Below the pieces are notes generated by a model, which worked only from the letters and a program-made list of their open reading frames with translations, did not search any database and was not told where the DNA came from. Positions 53,730-61,203 of a DNA stretch of 64,000 nucleotides are shown here, in pieces. Source of the stretch: CALBJU01 sp965247125 (GTDB lineage Bacteria > Bacteroidota > Rhodothermia > Rhodothermales > UBA10348); the NCBI GenBank assembly GCA_965247125.1, contig CBDFGO010000001.1, forward strand, positions 1-64,000, written 5' to 3'. Every line of letters starts with the position of its first letter. The first letter of the stretch is position 1. The position numbers were made by a program, and so were the translations under genes.

Positions 53730-54128
53730 TCAAGTTCTTGAAGCCATTCTGGATCGACTTGGATAGAGATGGTCCTGCCAAATCAATTCGGTTTCACTCA
53801 CTTTGGTAATACCGCGTGTAGTCAAATGGAGGGTACGGCCTCCTGGAAGGATGAGTCTGGAATACCTGTTAATCAAATTGCTCCGTGGAGATTGGACATC
53901 AAACAGGATCACATCTTTATCCTTCATGTTGACCATGCGGGTATCCAATGCCCTCAATTGCTCTGAATTCAGACCAGCCCGGCTCGTTCTGCCTGCATTG
54001 AAAATGATTGAACCATTTTGCGCAAACAGAGGCGAACTCATGGGAATACAAATGGCCAAGCAAGCGATAAAGTGTTTTATAATCGTTCTATCAGTTGGGG
54101 TAATCAATTTTCTGGCTGTCTTATACAA
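53730..54128 (-). CDS. Short secreted protein, possibly truncated
   Basis: This is a 132-residue protein with a signal-like segment (FIACLAICIPMSSPLFAQ). The mature part (SEQLRALDTRMVNMKDKDVILFDVQ ... GRTLHLTTRGITKVSETELIW) recalls the propeptide start of secreted metalloproteases, but no catalytic domain follows. It may be a fragment. It overlaps the end of the lipoprotein gene upstream by 25 bp. Confidence 0.45.
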   Translation of the reverse strand: MYKTARKLITPTDRTIIKHFIACLAICIPMSSPLFAQNGSIIFNAGRTSRAGLNSEQLRALDTRMVNMKDKDVILFDVQSPRSNLINRYSRLILPGGRTLHLTTRGITKVSETELIWQDHLYPSRSRMASRT

Positions 54129-54823
54129 AGACCCACCAGTCTGTGAGTGAAATCAGGAATGAAGGTGTGGAAACCATCCAAGTACTCCCAATCGCGCGCA
54201 ACAACCCCTATTCCCGGAGCAACCTGTTCGTAAATGTTATCTCCGGAAACGTCGAACAGAGGGGATTCTCTATAGTATTTAAATACAACGGTGGAGAATT
54301 CCCTCACGGGAGTCGATACTAAGTGCCCGACAGAGAAGACAGACCATTCAGTAGAATCAACCCTGACAAGTTCTCCGGGCACGTTTGAACTGTCAACTAC
54401 GTAGGAATAAAATGTGTCTCCCGATGTTGCCGGAAAGGGGTATTTTCGAAAATTGGTAATTACGGTGTCTGCGTCTCGGATGAGACCTGCCAGAAGAAGG
54501 CCATCGGGCTCGTTCTTCCAGATCAACTTTCTCCAGACGTTTAATGGATCGCTGAAATTGTATTCTTCAGCTACGAATGCACCCTCTATGCCATACTTTT
54601 CAGGGCTGAGCTTCGTTGTGATGATCGTCCTCAACGTATCAACGACAGTTCCATCATGCCTTTGGGCAACCAAATCCCAGAAATTACCGACTTCGAGTGG
54701 CATCAGCACTCTAGGCACAGGGTCTTGGGTGCAGACAAGAATCCGCTCTTTCTCAGCCGGTGACGAACTATCACAGGAGATGCTAAGAAGTGCGATTAAA
54801 ATCAAAATTTGCGTTTTATGCAT
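54104..54823 (-). CDS. Lipoprotein of unknown function
   Basis: This ~239-residue protein from MHKTQILILIALLSISC is a short signal with lipobox. The body is beta-rich and begins VPRVLMPLEVGNFWDLVAQR, a pattern seen in many Bacteroidota lipoproteins that open with a PLxxGNxW strand. No enzymatic motif was seen. It precedes the small secreted protein on the same strand. Confidence 0.6.
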   Translation of the reverse strand: MHKTQILILIALLSISCDSSSPAEKERILVCTQDPVPRVLMPLEVGNFWDLVAQRHDGTVVDTLRTIITTKLSPEKYGIEGAFVAEEYNFSDPLNVWRKLIWKNEPDGLLLAGLIRDADTVITNFRKYPFPATSGDTFYSYVVDSSNVPGELVRVDSTEWSVFSVGHLVSTPVREFSTVVFKYYRESPLFDVSGDNIYEQVAPGIGVVARDWEYLDGFHTFIPDFTHRLVGLCIRQPEN

Positions 54824-55170
54824 ACCCTTGGGAATCTGTGGACATAGTAATTGTGGGACCTGAATGTGCGATAGCAATTTGAACCCATTTTGGGGTCAAA
54901 TAGAAATACTCTTTCTGTTCCGGCCTGAGCAAGATACTCGCCGAAAATCCACCCGCCGCAATGCGGCCCTAGTCGGTCACATCCTCGGAATCATGGAGTG
55001 TGATCCGATTCAAGTTGGCTTCCAGCCTGAAGCTTCGCCTATCTAAAATAGACGGTGATTAACGACATTCATAATTCCCGGTCAACGACAATTATAATTC
55101 CCGGTTGACTCATTCAAAATGTTATCGTAATCCGATTCATTTTTATATCGGATTCAACGGAAATATTTGG
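54824..55170. other. Gene-free stretch with IS21 left-end sequence
   Basis: No convincing gene is present. From about 55050 the sequence matches the region upstream of istA at 61088: GATTAACGACATTCAT, later GTTGACTCAT, and CGGATTCAACGG just before the start codon. It contains two copies of ATAATTCCCGGT 26 bp apart, which may be transposase-binding repeats. Confidence 0.5.
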
Positions 55171-55478
55171 ATGGTTACCGATCAGCAGGTTCGGCTTCTC
55201 TTTAAGCTTATGCACACTGAACCTACTCTTGCCACGGCAGCCGCAAAGGCTGGGATGGACGAAAAAACAGCCCGCAAATACCGCCGTTTAGGCAAGCTCC
55301 CGAGCGAGACAAAAGCATCTCACAATTGGCTCACGCGAGAGGATGTCTTCGCAGACGTCTGGCCTGAAATCGAAAAGATGCTTGAAACGAGTCCCGGTCT
55401 TGAAGCCAAGACGTTGTTCAATGATTTAAAACGCTTCCATCCGCATCGCTACTCTGATGGGCAACTCCGCACGCTCAC
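55171..55478 (+). pseudogene. IstA remnant (IS21 family)
   Basis: The first ~102 residues of IstA are present (MVTDQQVRLLFKLMHTEPTL ... SDGQLRTL). They closely parallel residues 1-102 of the complete protein at 61204, including the helix-turn-helix region AAAKAGMDEKTARKYRR. The match stops abruptly after the codon for RTL at about 55478, and unrelated short genes follow. The rest of istA and istB are gone. Confidence 0.9.
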
Positions 55479-55619
55479 GTCAAACAGAGATAGTGCATTT
55501 ACCAGGCTCCCAATCCCTTTATCCTTAAACCACCGGGCCCCGGAAACCGAAACGTCTGTACAGGGCGAAAAGAAGGCTGCAAACGCTATCTCTCCACGTG
55601 GCAGCAGCCAGTCGCGCAT
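55476..55619 (-). pseudogene. Truncated small gene, phage/plasmid-like
   Basis: This frame starts MRDWLLPRGEIAFAAFF after GGTAGGAG and runs about 48 codons to the junction with the IstA remnant. The original 3' end is lost. It is preceded closely by another tiny gene on the same strand. No family was recognised. Confidence 0.45.
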
Positions 55620-55627
55620 ATCAGCTC

Positions 55628-55747
55628 CTACCTTGATAATGTTGCCTTCACGGGTTTCACCAGGTGAGTTTCGGCGACCATAGCCACATGGTGGCCCGCG
55701 CCTTGGAATTGAAGGGCTACCGCGTCGTAAACTGCTTGGTAGTTCAT
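55628..55747 (-). CDS. 39-residue protein
   Basis: This tiny ORF reads MNYQAVYDAVALQFQGAGHH and ends VKPVKATLSR, with an AGGAGA site seven bases before the ATG. It lies between two truncated genes on the same strand, giving a compact phage- or plasmid-like operon. No family was recognised. Confidence 0.45.
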   Translation of the reverse strand: MNYQAVYDAVALQFQGAGHHVAMVAETHLVKPVKATLSR

Positions 55748-55789
55748 CTCTCTTCTCCTGTTCTGTCTGTTTTGGGGGTGGGTCTTGGG

Positions 55790-55985
55790 TCATGCTCTCA
55801 TCCAAGCATGGCCCGCCGCCCTGAAAGCATCGCCCACTTCCGCAAAACTCCCCTCTTCGCACGCGAACGACCGGATCTCTTTTATCTTGCGGCTGCCTGT
55901 TGCGGTCATGGTGACGCCTGTTTCTTTGCCGTCCGCTAGAATGTGGTACTGCTGTAAGTAATAGCCGTCTTCTCCGTCCATGAAT
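55790..55985 (-). pseudogene. Gene truncated at its 5' end by IS256 copy 3
   Basis: The C-terminal ~64 codons (MDGEDGYYLQQYHILADGKE ... GDAFRAAGHAWMRA) are readable up to the IS256 edge at 55986. The start is lost. The coding character (tight spacing and same strand as the two small genes after it) suggests the end of a larger gene. No family was recognised. Confidence 0.45.
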
Positions 55986-57365
55986 GAGTTAACCCCGAAA
56001 GTTGTGTACGGGTGAAAAAGGTATAGGCGGCGTATCCTGATGATGATTACGTCATTGTCAATCCGAAGATTGGAGGATACACCGCCCATGAAGACGAATA
56101 ACGCACACGAGAACGAGAACTACAATAGCACAGAGGATGTGTTGACAGAAGTATTGCGGGGGCCGCAAAGATGCTGGCCACAGCCGTTGAGGCCGAGGTT
56201 GAAGCTTTCTGCCAGCGCTACCAGTTCCTGCGCGACGAAGAGAATCGCCACCGCATCGTTCGCAATGGATATCTGCCAGAGAGGAAGATTTTGACTGGTA
56301 TCGGGGAGGTCGCTGTAAAGATGCCCCGCATACGCGACCGTACGGGTCGGGGTGAGGATAGAATCGGTTTCCGCAGTTCGATACTACCAGCCTACCTCCG
56401 CAAGAGCCGCTCGCTTGAGGCTCTCATTCCATGGTTGTACCTGAAGGGAGTTTCAACGGGCGGCTTTGAGGCAGCGCTCTCGGCCCTTGTTGGTCCTGAT
56501 GCCCCAGGGCTGACCTCCTCGACGATTGCGCGCCTGAAGACGCTTTGGACAAGGGAGCACGAAGACTGGCAAAAGCGGAGCCTGAAGGAGAAGCACTACG
56601 TCTATTTCTGGGCCGACGGTATTCACGTAAACGTACGCATGGATAAACAGAAACTGTGTCTGCTGGTCGTGATCGGCGCTACGGCCGATGGAAGGAAGGA
56701 GCTTATAGCACTCGAGGACGGCTTTCGCGAGAGCAAGCAGTCGTGGCGAGAGTTGCTCCTGGAGCTGAGGCACCGCGGGCTGGATCAAGGACCGAAGCTG
56801 GCTGTTGCCGATGGAGCCATGGGATTCTGGAGTGCTCTCGCAGAAGTTTATCCCGAGACGCGAGCCGCACGCTGTTGGGTGCACAAGACAGCAAATGTGC
56901 TCAACCGCCTGCCCAAGTCCGTTCAGAAGAAGGCAAAAGGTCACCTCACGCAGATCTATACAGCAGAAACAAAAAAGCAGGCAGAGAGCGCCCTTCTGTT
57001 TTTCATCAAAGCCTACCAGCAAAAGTATCCGAAAGCAGCAGAGATTCTGGTGAAAGACCGAGAAGAACTGCTCGCTTTTTATGACTTTCCGGCAGAACAC
57101 TGGATCCATCTTCGGAGCACAAATCCGATCGAATCTACGTTCGCGACCGTGCGCCTCAGGACCGCCAAAACGAGGGGATGTCTGAGCCGAGAAACAGCTC
57201 TTGCAATGGCCTTCCGTCTATGTAAAGAGGCTCAGAAGAAGTGGAGGAAACTGAATGCACCGCACCTATTGCAACTTGTAAAAAAAGGAATCAAATTCAC
57301 CGACGGAATTACATCAGAACGACACGCTGCCTAAACCTTCCATACACAACTTTTGGGCATAGCTC
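55986..57365 (+). mobile_element. IS256-family element (copy 3), rearranged flanks
   Basis: The copy is 1380 bp, four shorter than copies 1 and 2, with both terminal repeats intact. The flanks TCCATGAAT (55977-55985) and GCTCGATTG (57366-57374) are different, so there is no target duplication. One flank is a small-gene operon and the other the 3' end of a secreted-protein gene. This points to recombination between IS copies or an adjacent deletion after insertion. Confidence 0.92.
56088..57334 (+). pseudogene. IS256 transposase with 4-bp deletion
   Basis: Codons 1-23 read as in the other copies, then AACA is missing at about 56157 (GCGAACAGGGG in copies 1 and 2, GCGGGGG here). The frame is restored only by starting at the internal ATG 56171, giving 387 residues with the whole DDE domain but no N-terminal 29 residues. 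Transposition by this copy's own product is doubtful. Confidence 0.9.
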
Positions 57366-57511
57366 GCTCGATTGCTACCCTGGTCAATAAAGAGATGAAT
57401 TCTGGAAGTCACATCGTAGCGTGGGAGCCAAAAGACCTTCCAAGTGGGGTTTACATGGTAACGGCAACCTCGCCAATACTGTCCAAATCACAACTCGTAG
57501 TGTTTCAATAA
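57366..57511 (+). pseudogene. 3' fragment of a type IX-secreted protein gene
   Basis: The 48 codons after the IS256 edge read SIATLVNKEMNSGSHIVAWE then PKDLPSGVYMVTATS and SQLVVFQ-stop. This is the last two strands of a Por-type C-terminal sorting domain. The 5' part of the gene is not on the other side of the IS. A strong terminator follows at 57576. Confidence 0.8.
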
Positions 57512-57575
57512 AGAGTGAAGGGGTTACTGCTGATGGATTTACGACTTTCTGCAGTAGAATTTCCATAGTCAGATT

Positions 57576-57607
57576 ATACAGAAGGGGCCGAGAGGCCCCT
57601 TCTGTAT
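57576..57607 (+). terminator. Strong terminator hairpin
   Basis: A perfect 14-bp stem ATACAGAAGGGGCC / GGCCCCTTCTGTAT with a GAGA tetraloop is followed by a T-rich stretch (TTTC). It would end transcription of the truncated secreted-protein gene. Confidence 0.85.
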
Positions 57608-57640
57608 TTCGCTTGAATGCGAGGGACGTTGGGGACTTTA

Positions 57641-57765
57641 TTAAGAGTCCTCTTCAGTACTGAAATAAGCAATCAGTTCGTCCACAACATCGTTCAAAGT
57701 TCGAGGTGCACCCTGATGTGGGCCGCGACTTAGGTCGAGAGTCGATTGGCGGTATTCGAGACGAA
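57641..57765 (-). pseudogene. Fragment of a small gene (PRTLxDVVDEL family)
   Basis: The frame reads LDLSRGPHQGAPRTLNDVVD then ELIAYFSTEEDS-stop. It is cut at its 5' side by the IS3 element at 57766. The C-terminal segment matches the second copy at 60604 (PRTLDDVVDELVEYFNNEE). No family was recognised. Confidence 0.55.
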
Positions 57766-57818
57766 AGAGATGGTCCTATAAAACTGGACAGGGTCTTAGG
57801 TGGAATCTTGCGGATTGA

Positions 57819-58646
57819 TTATGCTGCTTCTTGAAGCGGCTGGTGATTAAAAAATACGTGATCAGGAGTTCGTCTTCCAAGCGAGCTGTGTCGCCTTTCG
57901 TTATTGAAGTAGTCGAAGTATACAGCAATGGATTTGCGGGCTTCAGCCACACTGTCATAGGCTTTAAGGTACACCTCTTCATATTTCAGGCTACGCCACA
58001 GACGTTCAACGAACACGTTGCCCATCCAGCGTCCTTTGCCATCCATAGAGATTTTGATGTCATGATTCTTCAGCACATCAGTAAAGGCCACGGGTGTGAA
58101 CTGGCTGCCCTGATCCGTATTGAAGATCTCTGGCGCTCCATACACGGCGATTGCTTCTTCGAGCGCTTCCACACAGAAGTCGGTGTCCATCGTATTGGAG
58201 ATCCGGCGTGAGAGTACTTTTCGGCTGTACCAGTCGATGACGGCGACCAGGTAAACGAATCCCCTTTTCATCGGAATGAATGTGATGTCGCTTGCGTAAA
58301 CCTGCCGGGGCCGCGTCACGTTGAGCTTACGCAAGAGATACGGATAAATCTTGTGACCCTTTCCCGGAATCGAGGTCCGTTTCTTAGGATAAATGGCAAT
58401 AAGGCCCATCAGACGCATTAATCGCCGGATTCGATGGCGGCCCACAAAAATACCTCTGTCCTCGAGCGCATCCTTCATGGTGCGCGATCCTCGCGTGGGC
58501 CGCTCAAGGTAGAGCTCATCCAGTTTTTTCATCACGGCCAGGTTCTCTTTGCTCTCGCCCACCGGCTTGTAGTAGGCCGTTGAGCGGTTCAGCTCCAGCA
58601 GATTGCACTGCCGTTTGATGGAGAGGTCGTGGATTGGGTCGATCAT
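57819..58646 (-). CDS. IS3-family transposase OrfB
   Basis: This 275-residue OrfB nearly matches 2526-3353, with the same D-D-E residues (ASDITFIP, NTDQGSQFT, VFVERLWRSL). Substitutions are few (for example WMGN for WMDN and HSSLGRRTPD for HSSHGRKTPD). The HSSLG form fits the IS3 consensus better, so this copy is probably the more ancestral or active one. Confidence 0.95.
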   Translation of the reverse strand: MIDPIHDLSIKRQCNLLELNRSTAYYKPVGESKENLAVMKKLDELYLERPTRGSRTMKDALEDRGIFVGRHRIRRLMRLMGLIAIYPKKRTSIPGKGHKIYPYLLRKLNVTRPRQVYASDITFIPMKRGFVYLVAVIDWYSRKVLSRRISNTMDTDFCVEALEEAIAVYGAPEIFNTDQGSQFTPVAFTDVLKNHDIKISMDGKGRWMGNVFVERLWRSLKYEEVYLKAYDSVAEARKSIAVYFDYFNNERRHSSLGRRTPDHVFFNHQPLQEAA

Positions 58647-58660
58647 TTGGCGGCGCTCAC

Positions 58661-58948
58661 CTACTGGGTGCGACCGAGCGCTTTGGATAAAAAATCCTTC
58701 CCCATCGAAAGCTCGCCAATCTTGGCGCGAAGCTCCTTGATCTGGCCCTCCTCGTTGTGCTTTCTGGAATGCCCTTTGTCAAAGACCTCTTCAGCGTCCT
58801 GAATCAATTTCTTCTTCCAGGTCTGAATCTGATTCGGGTGCACCTGGAATTGGTCTGCCAACTCGGCCATCGTGCGGTCTCCCTTAACCGCCGCCAGCGC
58901 TACTTTCGCTTTGAAGGCATTGCTGTGGTTTCTTCTTTTGCGACTCAT
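58661..58948 (-). CDS. IS3-family transposase OrfA
   Basis: This 95-residue OrfA starting MSRKRRNHSNAF matches 3368-3655 except for one visible change near the end (MGKDFLSK for MEKDFLSK). The helix-turn-helix and coiled-coil regions are intact. It is 14 bp before OrfB. Confidence 0.93.
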   Translation of the reverse strand: MSRKRRNHSNAFKAKVALAAVKGDRTMAELADQFQVHPNQIQTWKKKLIQDAEEVFDKGHSRKHNEEGQIKELRAKIGELSMGKDFLSKALGRTQ

Positions 58949-59203
58949 CGTTTGTATCCTTTCTTGAGGGTGATAAGATCGCAAGACTCCACCTTATTTG
59001 TTGTTCAGACTGTCCGATGAATCAGGACCATCTCTGAATGCTGCCAAGTCCCTGCAGGAATATCGTTAGTTAATAACGACTACGAGATAGAGTTCAAAAC
59101 ACCACTTCAGATTCAAACTGTTCGCCTATGTTCGCTGCAAGAAATGTGGGGCAACGCTCAAGCCGATCCACAGAAGGGCAGTGTTAAATTCGAGAGGCCC
59201 CAA

Positions 59204-59425
59204 ATGAAATCTTTTTTCTTCGCGCTATTCTGCATCTCCCTTGCAGGAAACCTATCTGCTCAGAACGCTAGTAAAAATTCTTCTCCAATCAGTATGAGGC
59301 TGGAATCAGCCGGAGTGGGAAAATCGAAATCGCGACAGGTCGCTACCGTACTGGAACCGGTGGCAGCGTTCGACGGGAATACGCAGCCGAGAAATGGTAC
59401 TTTTACATCTCATCCAGAGACATAA
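59204..59425 (+). CDS. Small secreted protein before module copy 2
   Basis: This 73-residue protein starts MKSFFFALFCISLAGNLSAQ, a complete signal peptide. The mature 53 residues are polar and Ser/Asn-rich (NASKNSSPISMRLESAGVGK...). It ends 14 bp before the Cys-tailed lipoprotein gene and may belong to the same transcript. No family was recognised. Confidence 0.55.
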   Translation: MKSFFFALFCISLAGNLSAQNASKNSSPISMRLESAGVGKSKSRQVATVLEPVAAFDGNTQPRNGTFTSHPET

Positions 59426-59439
59426 AACCTACTACCCTC

Positions 59440-60117
59440 ATGAAAACTCCCCTATATCTTTCCAAGATTCTTGGAATTGCAACGCTTTTTATCGTGGTAC
59501 TTGTCGTATTGCAGGGCTGTTCAGACACTTTGATCACACAAGAAGAAGCTGAAGAAGTAATCGTTCAGAGAAAGCCAGGAGAATTTAACATGCTTTTGGC
59601 CAGCTCAGAAGATTTTCGAGAATTACGCCTTATACACAAAGAAATCGAAACTCGTGTACTGAGCACCGGTGCCCCTCCAGATGAATTGAGGGAAGCCTAC
59701 CGAAAAGGTGATGAAAAAGAAATCATCAAATTGATGGGATTTACGGAAGACGAGATGTCGGGACTTGCGGTTCGACTAAAGCATGCTCGCAATAACCTGA
59801 TTGAAGTGTTTCCGGAAATCAGACTAGCCATTGAAAATGAAAGCGAATGCATCAATTGCGAAGATGACAGGGCTGAAAAGGTGGACAAGTTTTTCTCGAA
59901 ATTTGACTACTACACAAAAAGAGGAGACACACGTCCCAGTCCCTTTCCGCTACCAACGGCAGGGGAGGTCACAACACAAGCTGAAACTGGATGTCAGTAT
60001 CTTCAGTATACAATTTGCCTGGGTCTTTGCACTTTAGCGGGACCTATTATCTATTGGCCATGTGCGTACCTGTGCTATTGCACATATTGTTCCGATGATC
60101 TTGGTATTTGCATTTAA
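59440..60117 (+). CDS. Lipoprotein with eight-Cys hydrophobic tail (module copy 2)
   Basis: This is a 225-residue protein with signal segment ILGIATLFIVVLVVLQGC (lipobox LQGC). The middle is helical and charged, including the segment LKHARNNLIEVFPEIRLAI that parallels ANIALIERYPILLEV in copy 1. The tail has C-x7-C-x3-C-x10-C-x3-C-x-C-x2-C-x6-C. An extra CINC pair precedes it. Overall identity to copy 1 is low but size, order and cysteine spacing agree. It is followed after 24 bp by the small membrane protein. Confidence 0.75.
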   Translation: MKTPLYLSKILGIATLFIVVLVVLQGCSDTLITQEEAEEVIVQRKPGEFNMLLASSEDFRELRLIHKEIETRVLSTGAPPDELREAYRKGDEKEIIKLMGFTEDEMSGLAVRLKHARNNLIEVFPEIRLAIENESECINCEDDRAEKVDKFFSKFDYYTKRGDTRPSPFPLPTAGEVTTQAETGCQYLQYTICLGLCTLAGPIIYWPCAYLCYCTYCSDDLGICI

Positions 60118-60141
60118 TCGTTCACTAAAAGAGAGGTTGAA

Positions 60142-60393
60142 ATGGAAACCGCAATCCCGTTCATTATCGCTGCTATTCTTTTTCCCGTCAGCTTTTTTCA
60201 CAAAAGTATGCGTAGAAAACCTATTGTTGCGATTGTCGCTGGATGCTTAGCGATATATTTCGTCGTAATGGCGTTTTTCGATCCCCCAAGAATGTACTTC
60301 AGTTTACTATTCGCTCTTTTTGCTGGTATTATAGCCGTACGGACGGCCAAAACCTCTGGGATTTTTAAGAACGGAGCGAGCGATATGGCGTAG
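60142..60393 (+). CDS. Small membrane protein (module copy 2)
   Basis: This 83-residue protein has three hydrophobic stretches (AIPFIIAAILFPVSFF, IVAIVAGCLAIYFVVMAFF and FSLLFALFAGIIAV) and starts after GAGAGGTTGAA. Its length equals the counterpart at 53395 exactly (83 residues). It probably acts with the Cys-tailed lipoprotein. No family was recognised. Confidence 0.7.
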   Translation: METAIPFIIAAILFPVSFFHKSMRRKPIVAIVAGCLAIYFVVMAFFDPPRMYFSLLFALFAGIIAVRTAKTSGIFKNGASDMA

Positions 60394-60463
60394 CCTTCAA
60401 GTCTCGGTTATATACGCAGATTTGCGAGATTGAGGTTATTCAACAAATGAAACTGTATCAGTT

Positions 60464-60495
60464 AGGGGAGCCGGTTTCCAAAAACCAGCTCCCCT
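60464..60495 (+). terminator. Hairpin after module copy 2
   Basis: The stem AGGGGAGCCGGTTT / AAACCAGCTCCCCT (one mismatch) has a short loop and is followed by CTATTTATA. It is placed as the hairpin after module copy 1. Confidence 0.65.
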
Positions 60496-60603
60496 CTATT
60501 TATAGAGATATTTCATATTCTTTTGCTTTTGACTTAGGTCTCATATCTACAATTATATCCCAATTCTTTATTTGTCGGTATGACATTGGGGACTTGAGGG
60601 ACT

Positions 60604-60821
60604 TCATTTCGTCTCACCCCCGGATTCTTCATTATTGAAATATTCAACCAATTCGTCCACAACATCATCCAAAGTTCGAGGTCTGTCTCGACACGGGTCG
60701 CCAATGTTGCCATTTTGGCATTTTACACACAGAAAAGGCTCTCTACTGAGAGCTCTTGCCGCTTTGTTCGAGTCTTGAGATAGGCGTACATCTCAAAACT
60801 CTGATTCCGTCTCAAAACCAT
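60604..60821 (-). pseudogene. Small Cys-containing gene with 2-bp frameshift
   Basis: The frame starts MVLRRNQSFEMYAYLKTRTK after AAAGGA and reads to LFCV-stop. Two bases must be removed from a TGTGTGT run (~60727-60733) to continue as CVKCQNGNIGDPCRDRPRTL then DDVVDELVEYF to the stop at 60604. Restored, it would be 71 residues with a possible zinc-binding C-x2-C. The C-terminus matches the fragment at 57641. Slippage in the TG repeat explains the break. Confidence 0.6.
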
Positions 60822-61203
60822 TATTTTCCTTTCTACAGAAGGAGTTTTCTGGTTGGACATGTAGTGATACAATTCTTGGTTACTAATGGTCTTCTAATAT
60901 CAATATGTCAACAAATCAATCAATCTAGGGTATCTACAGGGTGGGAATTAAAGTCTGATCAAAGTCAAGCACTTTTCATGGCCATGACAATTATTTCCCC
61001 CCGTTTTCATTCCATGCTTTCTGCCCACGAATATTCCGTTCCTACAGCTGGCTTCAAAGAGTGCCACGAGCCTCATTCGTTCCGGAGTGATTGACGACAT
61101 TCATTAACGGATCACACCGACACTCATTTTTATCGTTTGACTCATAATAAATATTACCCTGATCCGGTTGTTTTGTCATGTCGGATTCAACGGGAATATT
61201 TTG

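Larger units (their letters stand above)
57766..59035 (-). mobile_element. IS3-family element (copy 3), intact
   Basis: This 1270-bp element has inverted repeats AGAGATGGTCCT at both ends and the 3-bp target duplication GAA (57763-57765 and 59036-59038). It is the same element as at 1080-3742 and 1-44. It carries intact orfA and orfB on the minus strand. Confidence 0.95.

Noticed and set aside
53763..53776. AGAGATGGTCCT identical to the IS3 terminal repeat
   Set aside because: The match stops after 12 bases and no other IS3 sequence follows; probably chance inside the small secreted-protein gene.
60756..61094. 112-codon ORF upstream of the IS21 element
   Set aside because: No start signal, low-complexity composition, antisense to the frameshifted small gene at its start and runs into the IS21 left end.
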